Source of the DNA: JAQVYB01 sp964490935
Lineage (GTDB): Bacteria > Verrucomicrobiota > Kiritimatiellia > RZYC01
Assembly (NCBI GenBank): GCA_964490935.1
Contig: CAZBEO010000015.1
Location: forward strand, 1-50,279
Direction of reading: 5' to 3'
DNA length: 50,279 nt
Part shown: positions 32,446 through 41,605 of the stretch, in pieces
Position numbering within the stretch: the stretch's first letter is position 1
How the letters are laid out: the number at the start of each line of letters is the position of its first letter
Position numbers and translations under genes: made by a program
The notes under the pieces: model-generated
What the model was told of the DNA's origin: nothing
The model's database searches: none
Seen by the model: the letters and a program-made list of their open reading frames with translations, nothing else

Positions 32446-35400
32446 ATGGATAAAACCGTTCGGATGGATATAGAGGAATCCGAGGACGATATTTGTCTGG
32501 TGCCTGTAGTTGCCGTTGCAGAAGATGAGTCGGCTCGTCTGTTCCGGGAGTGTACGGAACGGTACCGGACCGAGGGGCTCGTTGCAGTGGGCACCATGGG
32601 CACGGTCTATATGGTCAAGGATCTGCCCTGCGACCGGACGGTTGCTCTCAAGCTCATTTCCGAGGAGGGCCTCAACGACCAGGAAGAATACCGTCGCTTT
32701 ATCAACGAGGCCAAAATTACCGCACGGCACGAGCATCCCAATATTGTGCCGGTCCATGAGTTGGGCATTAATGAAAATGGCTCGCCATTCTATACCATGA
32801 AACATGTGGACGGGGTGCCATTTTCCAAAATTATTGCGGGACTTCAGCGTGGCGATTCAGAAATGGTGCGTGAGTATCCGCTGGGCAAATTGCTGACGAT
32901 ATTTCAGAAGATATGTGATGCGGTGGCATTTGCTCATGCGAAAGGCGTGATTCATTGTGACCTAAAGCCAGCGAATATCATGGTGGGCGAGTATGGAGAA
33001 GTTCTGGTGCTGGATTGGGGGCTGGCGAAATATCTATGTGAGCTGGAAGAGGTGCCGGACCGGTCCGATGAAATGCCGCAATATGTTCCGCCCGATGAGC
33101 CGGACGAGGGGTCCTCCGGTGAACGTTCTCTGAATCCGCTCGAATACGATACGGCTAAAACCACCCTGCGCTTTCAAAAGAAAAAAACGGTCACCGGTAC
33201 GCCGGCGTTCATGGCGCCGGAATTGATTCTTTCCCTTGGTGCGCAGTTCAGCGTTCAGTCGGATATCTATGCCCTAGGCGGTATTCTGTATCTGCTTCTT
33301 ACGTTGCGATCCCATGTGGATGGTGCCGATTTGAAGGAGCTGCTGGGCCATATCGTCCATGCTGAGATTACGCCGCCGATAGCCTTTAATGAGCGGGCTT
33401 CTGCCGATGGCGGCCCCCGGCTTCTTCATTGCCCGGAGGAGCGGATTCCGTTCATTCTTTCTGATGTGGCGTTATGTGCTCTCAGGCGTGAGCCGGACGA
33501 ACGTTTTCCTTGTGTGCGGATATTACAGCAGGAGGTGGAGCAATATCAAAACGGACGAATCTGGCACCCGGTCGTTCGCGAGGATCGCTTTGACGAGAGC
33601 GTGTTGGAGCGGTGGGATGTGCTGGGGGGCAAGTATGAACTGATCGACGGGACACTACGTTTATATGGCGGAGAACCCCAGATTCTGTTGCTGAAGCAGG
33701 ATGTCCCCGGAGATATACGCATCGAGTTCGAGTGCGTGATGAACAGCGAGTATCTCAACGACTTGGCCTGTCTGATCAATGCCATCCGCTCCGAAGATCC
33801 CTGGATGACGTCGGTGAGCGGTTATGCCTTCAAATACGGGGCCTACACTAACTCTTTCAATGTGCTGACCCGACTCGATAACAAGCTTTTCAGCGAGCGG
33901 GCGGCTTCCCTGGAGACTGATCGGCGCTACATGGTCCGCGTAGAGCGGGTAGGGCATGAATTGAACATGTGGGTTCAGCATGAATTGATTTTCTCCGCCT
34001 ATGATCCGCATCCGCTTTCCGGTGCTCAACATGCCGCAGCGGGGTTGCTCGGTTGGCTTGCTGAAACACGGTATTTCAATGTCAAGGTATACGCCTTGAG
34101 CACTCCCACGAACTGCAATATTCTTGATTTGGCGGATCGGCATCTCGAGCACCGGCGTTACTCCACGGCACGCGATCTCTTTTCGGATGCCATGCACGCC
34201 TGCACGGAAATGGACGAGGATCAACGGCGGCGCGCATCGGAAGGTTACCTGGCCGCCACCCGCTGCGAAGAGATGCTGAAGCGCCTGCCCGAATGGAAGG
34301 CCGGGTTGCAGGCAGCCTGGCCCGAAGCCTCGATTGCCCTGCTGGTGGAACGGCACGGCCTCACGCTGGACATCACCGGAGGACAGATCGTCGATCTGTC
34401 GCCGGCGGCGCATCTGCCCGTTACGCATTTGCAGTGCGCGATGAATCGCCTTGAAACGCTGGAGCCCTGTCGTGCCATGCCCTTGGAAGTGCTGATATGT
34501 AGTGGCAATCCCATTTCCAGTCTGGAGCCGATTTCCGGAAAGACACTGAATACGATTCTGTGCGAAAACTGTGCGATAGACTCTCTGGAACCTATCCGTG
34601 GCATGCCGCTGCAGGTGTTGAACTGCTCTTGGAATCCTATTGAAGGAGGCCTTGAACCAGTTCGCGGAATGCCGCTGACCTGGCTGAGCTGCGGTTTGGC
34701 CAATGTGGAAAGCTTGGAGCCCCTGCGAGGGATGAAGCTGACGCAGTTGTATTGTGAAGGGAACCGAGTGAAGGACCTAGAACCGTTGCGCGGTATGCCG
34801 CTGGCGGAATTAATTATACCTGGCAACCGGATACGCGATCTGGTGCCGCTGCGCGGTATGCCGCTGACCAACCTGAATATCGGCAATAATGAGGTGGAGG
34901 ATTTGTCGGTGTTGGCGGAGATTCCGATCAGTACCCTGCGCTGCCCGGCCAACCGTATTGACTCGCTTGAGCCGCTGCGTCACATGGCGCTTAATTTTCT
35001 GCTGTGTGGCGGCAATGGTCTCACATCGCTTGAGCCGCTGCGGGAAAAACCTCCTACCATTTTTTCCTTTGCATGTTCCACGCTGCCCACCACGGAGCTG
35101 GAGCGCGTACGCGAATACTGGATCAACCAACCCGGGCTTGAGCGTTATGCCGCCGAGGTAGAGGTGATTCTGGCCGCGCAGGAGCACGATGTCGCCCGAT
35201 TGCGCGAGTTGGGTCAGGAGTTCAACGGCCATCACTATCTTTACATTCCCATTCCGATGGAATGGGATGCGGCCCGCCGCTGGTGCGAGGAGCATGACGG
35301 GCATCTGGTGACCATCACCTCCCCGCAGGAGAATGCCTATATTCTCTCTATGTTCCCGTGGGGAAGCTGGTTTTGGCTTGGGCTTTTCACCAATGACTCC

Positions 35401-35559
35401 GGTCATCATTGGGTCACGGGCGAATCCTTTGAATTTAAGACTTACTGCCATGTTCTCGACGAAAAAGCACATTGCCCCAAAGTTTTTTCTGCCGGGAACT
35501 GGCGGAAAGATGCCATTCCAAACGGCTGGAATCCCTTTGTGATTGAATGGGACCAATAG
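32446..35559 (+). CDS. Hanks-type Ser/Thr kinase with LamG-like, LRR and C-type-lectin-like domains
   Basis: 1037 residues. The kinase domain (about 40-350) has a glycine loop with VAVGTMGTVY, VALK (Lys69), HCDLKPAN (catalytic Asp172, Cys instead of Arg before it), DWG (Asp190) in place of DFG, and GTPAFMAPE. Residues about 380-555 resemble a concanavalin/LamG-like sandwich (FDESVLERWDVLGG, DIRIEFECVMNS). A short helical region is followed by ten leucine-rich repeats of about 21 residues (646-880), built on LxxLxCxGNxIxSLEPLRGMP with a recurring Cys. Residues about 929-1037 look like a C-type-lectin-like fold (AARRWCEEHDGHLVTITSPQEN, WFWLGLFTND, NGWNPFVIEWDQ). No signal peptide or transmembrane helix is visible, so it should be cytoplasmic. 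Start ATG 32446 follows GGAGAGAGGG; GTG 32404 would add 14 residues. Confidence 0.88.
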   Translation: MDKTVRMDIEESEDDICLVPVVAVAEDESARLFRECTERYRTEGLVAVGTMGTVYMVKDLPCDRTVALKLISEEGLNDQEEYRRFINEAKITARHEHPNIVPVHELGINENGSPFYTMKHVDGVPFSKIIAGLQRGDSEMVREYPLGKLLTIFQKICDAVAFAHAKGVIHCDLKPANIMVGEYGEVLVLDWGLAKYLCELEEVPDRSDEMPQYVPPDEPDEGSSGERSLNPLEYDTAKTTLRFQKKKTVTGTPAFMAPELILSLGAQFSVQSDIYALGGILYLLLTLRSHVDGADLKELLGHIVHAEITPPIAFNERASADGGPRLLHCPEERIPFILSDVALCALRREPDERFPCVRILQQEVEQYQNGRIWHPVVREDRFDESVLERWDVLGGKYELIDGTLRLYGGEPQILLLKQDVPGDIRIEFECVMNSEYLNDLACLINAIRSEDPWMTSVSGYAFKYGAYTNSFNVLTRLDNKLFSERAASLETDRRYMVRVERVGHELNMWVQHELIFSAYDPHPLSGAQHAAAGLLGWLAETRYFNVKVYALSTPTNCNILDLADRHLEHRRYSTARDLFSDAMHACTEMDEDQRRRASEGYLAATRCEEMLKRLPEWKAGLQAAWPEASIALLVERHGLTLDITGGQIVDLSPAAHLPVTHLQCAMNRLETLEPCRAMPLEVLICSGNPISSLEPISGKTLNTILCENCAIDSLEPIRGMPLQVLNCSWNPIEGGLEPVRGMPLTWLSCGLANVESLEPLRGMKLTQLYCEGNRVKDLEPLRGMPLAELIIPGNRIRDLVPLRGMPLTNLNIGNNEVEDLSVLAEIPISTLRCPANRIDSLEPLRHMALNFLLCGGNGLTSLEPLREKPPTIFSFACSTLPTTELERVREYWINQPGLERYAAEVEVILAAQEHDVARLRELGQEFNGHHYLYIPIPMEWDAARRWCEEHDGHLVTITSPQENAYILSMFPWGSWFWLGLFTNDSGHHWVTGESFEFKTYCHVLDEKAHCPKVFSAGNWRKDAIPNGWNPFVIEWDQ

Positions 35560-35651
35560 TTTCCCGATCACAGACCGCCTCAAATTCCGTCGATCGGCGA
35601 ATCGCCCTCTCGTGCGATAAAAACAGGCGAAAAAAGACCCGAAAAAGAGGC

Positions 35652-35680
35652 TTCACAGCCCTTTGGCTCAGCTCTATACT
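35652..35680 (+). promoter_or_regulatory. Sigma70-type promoter of the lamB/mal locus
   Basis: TTCACA (35652-35657) and TATACT (35675-35680) are separated by exactly 17 bases; each differs from consensus at one position. It lies 61 bases upstream of lamB in a 182-base intergenic region. I see no obvious MalT-type or LacI-type operator near it. Confidence 0.6.
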
Positions 35681-35741
35681 TCACTCACTTGGTTTGCGGG
35701 GCAGGGGCACTGTCTGAATCCAATCGCAGGGGAGTTTATCT

Positions 35742-37046
35742 ATGAGTACGAGTCGTCGTTTTTGTGGTGGGATGTTGCTGCTTGGGTTGGCATGCGTGTG
35801 GTCCGCCCAAGCGGATGATCGCTTTGAATATCACGCCTATATCCGTTCGGGCGCACTGGAGAGCGGGAGCGGCGGAAAAGGCGTGCCGTTTCAGGCACCC
35901 GGTGCACCTGCGAAGTACCGCTTGGGCAACGAGGCGGAAACCTATGGCGAGGCCATCCTCGTCAAGAATTTCAACATGGATGAACCTCGCGGGCCCTCCG
36001 CCAAGGTCGAAATGCTGCTGGCCTACAAGACGCTCGAAAACAATCAATGGTCTTCGCAGACAGACGAGTTCACCGTGCGCGAAGCGTTCGCCGAATTTGG
36101 CAACTTCGATTTTTCAAAATCGGTCACCTTCTGGGCGGGTAGCCGGTTCTACCGCCGACAGGATATTCACATCAACGATTTCTACTGGCTCGATACCAGC
36201 GGCTACGGCGGCGGCATGCAGAACCTGCCGTTGGGTTCCGACAAGCTGAAGTTGCACCTCGCCTATCTGCGCGGTTCGCCGGACAATGCCGTGGATATGG
36301 ATAATGTGGGCCTGATTACCAAGCAGATGGCGGATGTACGCCTCGAAGGCGATATGGGGAAGGCCGGCACACTGGAATTCGTGGTGCTTCCCTCGTATGT
36401 GCGTGGCGGTGAATACGAAACCACGCTGAAAAACGGAGATGAAAAGAAAACCACCACCACGCAGGTGGATTCCGAAACCGGGGTGGGTCTTTGCTTGTTT
36501 CACACGAAGGGACACTCCATGGGATTCAACAAGGCGGGCGTGCAATGGGGCAACAGCGTGGCTCGGGATTTTGGATCGGCCCTCTGGGCCACGCCCGATC
36601 CCGTGACCGGCAGTTCCAGTCGGTTGCGCCTGCTGGATTACGGTGTAATCCAGCCGAACGACAGTTGGTCCATGATGTATGTAGGTATCTGGGATCGTTT
36701 TGATAATGGCAATAGCTCGGATGCCATCACGGATTGGTATTCCGCTGGTTTGCGCCCGATTTATTCGTTCACCAAAAATTTCGCACTGGCTGTGGAGGCT
36801 GGCGTGGATTACACGAGCCAGGAAGGTGCGGCGGATGACGGCGGCGACCTCAAAGGGGCCGTGGGCAAGCTGACGATCTGCCCGGAAATACGCCTGAGCA
36901 ACGACTTCTGGGCGCGCCCTGTTCTGCGGGCGTTTGTCACGGTGGCTCAATGGTCGAGCGATTTTGAGGGGCAGGTCGGTGGAACCCCGTATGCGAATGA
37001 TACACGCGGCCTGAATTACGGCGTACAAATGGAAGCCTGGTTCTGA
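35742..37046 (+). CDS. lamB: Maltoporin-family outer-membrane porin
   Basis: 434 residues, close to LamB length. LamB forms a trimeric 18-stranded pore for maltose and maltodextrins. A signal peptide ends at WSAQA; the mature part starts DDRFEYHAYIRSG. The strand cluster FWAGSRFYRRQDIHINDFYWLDTSGYGGGMQN corresponds to the highly conserved maltoporin segment around the channel constriction, and the protein ends in Phe (VQMEAWF). ATG 35742 has GGGGAG upstream and a good promoter behind it. It heads the mal genes (malK, malE, malF and malG follow), supporting a maltodextrin substrate. Confidence 0.93.
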   Translation: MSTSRRFCGGMLLLGLACVWSAQADDRFEYHAYIRSGALESGSGGKGVPFQAPGAPAKYRLGNEAETYGEAILVKNFNMDEPRGPSAKVEMLLAYKTLENNQWSSQTDEFTVREAFAEFGNFDFSKSVTFWAGSRFYRRQDIHINDFYWLDTSGYGGGMQNLPLGSDKLKLHLAYLRGSPDNAVDMDNVGLITKQMADVRLEGDMGKAGTLEFVVLPSYVRGGEYETTLKNGDEKKTTTTQVDSETGVGLCLFHTKGHSMGFNKAGVQWGNSVARDFGSALWATPDPVTGSSSRLRLLDYGVIQPNDSWSMMYVGIWDRFDNGNSSDAITDWYSAGLRPIYSFTKNFALAVEAGVDYTSQEGAADDGGDLKGAVGKLTICPEIRLSNDFWARPVLRAFVTVAQWSSDFEGQVGGTPYANDTRGLNYGVQMEAWF

Positions 37047-37089
37047 TCCCGCTATACGAGAAGAGACGTTGGATGAAGGGACCATACAG

Positions 37090-37566
37090 ATGAGATGGAT
37101 AGGTTTAACGCTATCGTTATTTGTAACAATTACCGCGATTGTAATGGGTGGTGGTCGTGCGTTTCTAAATGTCCCTGGCATTACGATTTGCGCCTTGGTA
37201 ACCTTGGGGCTGTCGATCGCTACTCATGGTTGGTTAACTACATGCAAATCACTATATGCTATACGAATACTCTTCATTAACATTAAGAGTCCGATTAATG
37301 AAAACGTCATTCCCCCACTCAAATCGCTAATCATCTACAGCTATATTTCGGGCATTGCCGGATGGATGATAGGAAATATTCAAATGTTATCGAATGTTTC
37401 TGAATTTGATCCGGTATTAATGAGGCATGAGGCCTTTTGTTTAGTTACTCTGTTTTTCTCCTTCATATTTTCTGAATATATTCTTCGTCCAACAACCAAA
37501 AGAATAGAACAATTATTATCCAATAATGCCGCGTGCCGTACAGTTAAAGCTGTTGGTCATGGATAA
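37090..37566 (+). CDS. Compact four-helix membrane protein resembling MotA-type channel proteins
   Basis: 158 residues with about four hydrophobic segments. The first pair (IGLTLSLFVTITAIVMGGG, FLNVPGITICALVTLGLSI) resembles the start of MotA (GG, FIDVPS, GGTLGA-like). The second (YISGIAGWMIGNIQMLSN, FCLVTLFFSFIFSEYILRPTTKRIEQLL) resembles MotA helices 3-4. The long cytoplasmic loop of MotA is nearly absent. The Pro of the final helix region is present, but the typical charged torque residues are not. GAAGGG (37075-37080) supports ATG 37090. The gene is clearly AT-rich (about 40 % GC by eye) beside lamB and malK, so it may be an insertion. No MotB-like partner is adjacent. Function unknown. 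Confidence 0.6.
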   Translation: MRWIGLTLSLFVTITAIVMGGGRAFLNVPGITICALVTLGLSIATHGWLTTCKSLYAIRILFINIKSPINENVIPPLKSLIIYSYISGIAGWMIGNIQMLSNVSEFDPVLMRHEAFCLVTLFFSFIFSEYILRPTTKRIEQLLSNNAACRTVKAVGHG

Positions 37567-37679
37567 CGATAGTGCGAGGCGGGAGAGGGATAACGCCTTT
37601 TCCGTTTTGCCGTCCGGATGTTGAAGTGTGTCAATGAAAAGGACGGGACGTTCCCGCCCAAGTCGCATTGGAGGCCATG

Positions 37680-38783
37680 ATGGGCAAAGTGACGCTGGAG
37701 CATGTGTTTAAAATCTATCCGGGCAACATCACGGTGGTCGATGACGTGAACCTGGAAATTCAGGACAAGGAATTCTTGGTGCTGGTTGGTCCGTCCGGAT
37801 GCGGTAAGTCCACCACCCTGCGCATGGTGGCTGGGCTCGAGGACATCAGCCGGGGGAGCATCAGTATTGATGGGCGCCTGGTCAATGAAGTGCCCCCAAA
37901 GGATCGCGACATTGCCATGGTCTTTCAGAATTACGCCCTCTACCCGCACATGTCCGTCTATAAAAACATGGCCTATGGACTCAAAATGCGTGGCTACCCG
38001 AAGAAGGAGATTGATGAGCGGGTCCGGGAGGCGGCAGAGATTCTGGGCATTACACCGTATCTGGATCGTAAGCCGAAGGCGCTGTCCGGCGGACAGCGAC
38101 AGCGGGTGGCCGTGGGGCGTGCCATCGTACGCAAACCGAAGGTGTTTCTTTTTGATGAACCGCTTTCCAATCTGGATGCCAAGATGCGCGTCCAGATGCG
38201 AGCGGAAATCAGCAAACTCCACAAAAAACTTCAGGCCACCATCATCTACGTCACGCACGATCAGGTGGAGGCCATGACCATGGGCTCGCGTATTGTGGTG
38301 ATGAAGGACGGCGTGATCCAGCAGGTCGCCGCGCCGCTGGACCTCTTTCGCAACCCGAAGACCCGATTCGTGGCGGGATTCATTGGCAGCCCGCCAATGA
38401 ATTTCTTCGAGGGGCGTATCCGAGCGGATGGGGGGGATGTGATATTTGAAGAAGGGGCGTTCTCACTGACGCTTCCATCGCTCCAAGCCGATGCGTTGCG
38501 CCCGTATGCGGGGAAAGAAGTGGTCTTTGGTGTGCGTCCTGGTGATGTCTATCACCAGGCACGCGCGCCGGAATCTGCAAGGCCGTTCCGGGTGGATGCC
38601 CGCGTCGAGGTGGTCGAGCCCATGGGCGATGAAATCTATATCTATCTCGATACAGGACGCCACTCGTTCGTCGCCAAGACACAGGAGATCGCCAACGCCA
38701 AAATCGGTGCGGAATACAGCGTCTGTTTCAATATGGAAAAGACGCACTTTTTTGATCGGGAGACGGACGCGGTTATCTGCTGA
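37680..38783 (+). CDS. malK: Maltose/maltodextrin ABC transporter ATPase
   Basis: 367 residues. It powers maltodextrin import through MalFG. Motifs in order: Walker A GPSGCGKST (about 36-44), Q-loop VFQNYALYPHMSV, signature LSGGQRQRVAVGRA, Walker B VFLFDEPLSNLD, H-loop VTHDQVEAMTM, then the C-terminal TOBE/regulatory domain (VFGVRPGDV, VEVVEPMGDEIYIYL). The C-terminal domain is of the MalK/UgpC type, which in enterobacteria also contacts regulators. GGAGG (37670-37674) fits ATG 37680 better than ATG 37677. malE follows by 37 bases. Confidence 0.95.
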   Translation: MGKVTLEHVFKIYPGNITVVDDVNLEIQDKEFLVLVGPSGCGKSTTLRMVAGLEDISRGSISIDGRLVNEVPPKDRDIAMVFQNYALYPHMSVYKNMAYGLKMRGYPKKEIDERVREAAEILGITPYLDRKPKALSGGQRQRVAVGRAIVRKPKVFLFDEPLSNLDAKMRVQMRAEISKLHKKLQATIIYVTHDQVEAMTMGSRIVVMKDGVIQQVAAPLDLFRNPKTRFVAGFIGSPPMNFFEGRIRADGGDVIFEEGAFSLTLPSLQADALRPYAGKEVVFGVRPGDVYHQARAPESARPFRVDARVEVVEPMGDEIYIYLDTGRHSFVAKTQEIANAKIGAEYSVCFNMEKTHFFDRETDAVIC

Positions 38784-38820
38784 GCGTCCCCTTGTGTGAT
38801 TGGATAACCAGGAGAGAGCG

Positions 38821-40011
38821 ATGAAACGGAGATGTCGGATGATGTGGGTGGGCGTGGTCTTGGCGTGTATGGCGCTGCGGGCGAATGCCCTCGAAGAAGG
38901 CCGACTGCTGATTTGGATCAATGGCGACAAACCCTACGCCGCACTGCAGCAGCTCGGTGATCGTTTTGCCAGGGATACGGGCATTCCCGTAACCGTGGAG
39001 CATCCCGATCACCCCGAAAATAAATTTCCTCAGGCTGCCCTGTCTGGACGCGGCCCCGACATCATGATCTGGGCGCACGACCGGCTTGGCGGCTGGGCTC
39101 AGAGCGGCTTGATTCGTCCGATTGATGTGGACGATGTCTACAAGGCTGGCTTCAGCGAAAAGGCGTGGGATGGCGTCAGCTACAACGGTAGGCTCTGGGG
39201 CTACCCGGTCACCATGGAATGCGTGACGCTGATCTACAACAAAAAGCTGGTGAACAAGGTTCCCGCCACACTGGAGGAAGTGCGCTCCATGGCTAAACCG
39301 GATCAGGCGCGAGACGTGCTGCCGATTCTCTGGGCCTATGACACGCCCTATTTCACCTGGCCGTTTCTGGCGGGTGCGGGCGGCTATGTTTTTGGACGTG
39401 ATGCTGCAGGAAGCTACAACTTGGCCGATGTTGGCGTGAATACGGATGGGGCCGTGAAGGCGTTGCAATACGTTGCAGACATGATTGCACAGGGCGTGAT
39501 GCCGAGGTCGGCCACCTATGATGTGATGATATCCAAGATGATGCAGGGGACACTGGCGATGATGGTGACGGGCCCTTGGGAGTGGAACAACCTCACCAAA
39601 AACGGCATTGATTTCGGGGTGGCCGTGATTCCCGGTGTCGGCGGACCTGCCAAGCCTTTTGTAGGCGTGCTGACGGCCATGATCGATGCACGAACGCCGA
39701 ATGAGTATCTCGCGGAAATGTTTCTCAAGGAATACGTGATCACGCTGGATGGACTTCAGGCATTGAATGCCGATACCTTCGGCGGCCCACCCGCGTTGAC
39801 CGAAGCCTACGATCAGCAGAAGGCAGACGGCCACGTCGAGGCCATTATGCAAAACGTGGAGCTGGGCACGCTCATGCCGAACATTCCGCAGGTTGGTGTC
39901 TTTTGGAGCGCGTTGGAGGCCGCCGTGAAAACCGTCACCTCCGGTCAGTCGGACGCCAAAACCGCCCTTGATAATGCGGCGGATATTATGAAGAAGGAAA
40001 ACGCAAAGTAA
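38821..40011 (+). CDS. malE: Maltose/maltodextrin-binding protein
   Basis: 396 residues, very like E. coli MalE throughout. A signal peptide ends at RANA, then LEEGRLLIWINGDKPY, TGIPVTVEHPDHPE, GRGPDIMIWAHDRLGGWAQSG, YFTWPFLAGAGGYVF, VTGPWEWNNL, GGPAKPFVGVL and LMPNIPQVGVFW. The sugar-contacting aromatic and acidic residues of these segments are conserved (WAHDR, GPWEW, IPQ), so maltodextrins are the likely ligand. Periplasmic; delivers sugar to MalFGK. GGAGAG precedes ATG 38821. malF follows with 8 bases between. Confidence 0.95.
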   Translation: MKRRCRMMWVGVVLACMALRANALEEGRLLIWINGDKPYAALQQLGDRFARDTGIPVTVEHPDHPENKFPQAALSGRGPDIMIWAHDRLGGWAQSGLIRPIDVDDVYKAGFSEKAWDGVSYNGRLWGYPVTMECVTLIYNKKLVNKVPATLEEVRSMAKPDQARDVLPILWAYDTPYFTWPFLAGAGGYVFGRDAAGSYNLADVGVNTDGAVKALQYVADMIAQGVMPRSATYDVMISKMMQGTLAMMVTGPWEWNNLTKNGIDFGVAVIPGVGGPAKPFVGVLTAMIDARTPNEYLAEMFLKEYVITLDGLQALNADTFGGPPALTEAYDQQKADGHVEAIMQNVELGTLMPNIPQVGVFWSALEAAVKTVTSGQSDAKTALDNAADIMKKENAK

Positions 40012-40019
40012 GGTTTGTT

Positions 40020-41585
40020 ATGAAGTTGAATCAAACGATGCCGAAAGTTCTGTATGGGGCGATCATGCTGGCGCTCCTATACCTAGATTATCTCATCTAT
40101 CGGAGTGGTCATCCGGTGCTCGGTGTGATGATTCTAGCAGTGATCGGTTTGGCGGCCTTCATCTATGCCAACGCAAAAACCTATGCGTGGCGCTATCTGT
40201 TTCCCAGTCTGCTGGGCTTCGGCCTCTTCGTGATTGTTCCGCTGATCTATACGATCTATATCGCCTTTACCAATTACAGCGGCAATAACCTGCTTACCTT
40301 CGCGGAAACGAAGACCTACTTCCAACGTGAAAAAACAGTGGATGCGAACAGAAGCCATCCCATGAAGGTGTATGAAGGCGCGGGGGCTGAACGATATTTT
40401 CTCACGGTGGAAACCACGGCGCAACCCACAGGAGAGGATGCCTCCGCCTCCGCTGGTGGTTTTTGGCTGATCTCGGAGCCGTTTGAGGCGAACCTGGAAA
40501 GCATGACGGATTTGGCGGTCACGCAGGAGAAGTCGGCACCGGCAGGGACGCCGCTGCCCGTACGCCGCGTGATCGAAATCCGAAACAGCCTGAAAAATAT
40601 TACGCTGACGGACCCGGACACGGAGGCCTCTCTGCGTATGAACAGCTTCACCACCTTTGCGCCCACCATAAACACCTGGACCCTGAACCCGGAGGATGAT
40701 TCCTTCCGAAACAAGGATACTGGACAGGTCGTAAAGCCGGACTTCATCACCGGATATTACATGGATGAAAAAGGACAATCCGTCGGCCCTGGTTTTCGCG
40801 TAAACATCGGCTGGAAAAACTTTACGCAGATTTTCACCGACGAATCCGTGCGCGGACCTTTTATCACGGTCTTTATCTGGACCATTCTCTTTGCCCTCCT
40901 TTCCGTGCTGCTGACCTTTGTGCTTGGGTTTCTGCTGGCTGTATTGCTGGAGTGGGAGGCCATACGCGGTCAGAAAATCTGGCGCTCACTGGTTATTCTG
41001 CCATATGCGGTGCCTGCCTTTATTTCGATTCTAATTTTTCGTGGGCTTTTCAATCCGCAGTTCGGCGACATCAACACCTTTCTCCACATGCTCTTTGGCA
41101 TTCGGCCCGACTGGACGACCGATCCGTTGCTGGCGCGGGTTATGGTGCTGATCGTGAATTTGTGGCTGGGCTATCCCTACATGATGATTCTGTGCACGGG
41201 CATCCTGCAGTCGGTTCCGAAGGACATCTATGAGGCCTCCGCAATCGACGGCGGTACGCCGGCGAGCGATGTGTGGCGCATGACGCTTCCGCTTATCCTC
41301 CCACCGCTGAAACCGCTGCTCATTGCCGGCTTCGCCTTCAATTTCAATAACTTCCTCCTCATTCAGCTGCTCACCGGCGGTGCCCCGCAAATGGTCGGCG
41401 CGGCAACCAATGTGGGATACACCGACATCCTCGTCACCTACACCTTCAATTTGGCCTTCCGAAACGCTGGTGCAAACTATGGGTTTGCCAGCGCTATTGC
41501 CGCTATCATTTTTGTGCTCGTCAGTATTCTTTCCTATGTGAATCTCAAAGCGGCCACGAGGAACGATGCAACGAACAAACGGTGA
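40020..41585 (+). CDS. malF: Maltose transporter permease MalF
   Basis: 521 residues. Long E. coli-type MalF: three N-terminal transmembrane helices, a large periplasmic P2 loop (about residues 85-275, containing the repeated FTTFAPTINTWTLNPEDD-type strand region), then the core permease helices. The EAA loop that docks on MalK is EASAIDGGTPASDVWRMTLP (about 404-423). The P2 loop is the part that binds MalE in E. coli and is missing from short permeases of most other phyla, so this system is of the enterobacterial type. Start ATG 40020 is eight bases after malE. Confidence 0.95.
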   Translation: MKLNQTMPKVLYGAIMLALLYLDYLIYRSGHPVLGVMILAVIGLAAFIYANAKTYAWRYLFPSLLGFGLFVIVPLIYTIYIAFTNYSGNNLLTFAETKTYFQREKTVDANRSHPMKVYEGAGAERYFLTVETTAQPTGEDASASAGGFWLISEPFEANLESMTDLAVTQEKSAPAGTPLPVRRVIEIRNSLKNITLTDPDTEASLRMNSFTTFAPTINTWTLNPEDDSFRNKDTGQVVKPDFITGYYMDEKGQSVGPGFRVNIGWKNFTQIFTDESVRGPFITVFIWTILFALLSVLLTFVLGFLLAVLLEWEAIRGQKIWRSLVILPYAVPAFISILIFRGLFNPQFGDINTFLHMLFGIRPDWTTDPLLARVMVLIVNLWLGYPYMMILCTGILQSVPKDIYEASAIDGGTPASDVWRMTLPLILPPLKPLLIAGFAFNFNNFLLIQLLTGGAPQMVGAATNVGYTDILVTYTFNLAFRNAGANYGFASAIAAIIFVLVSILSYVNLKAATRNDATNKR

Positions 41586-41605
41586 CGTGAAACGGGAGTG
41601 CGACC

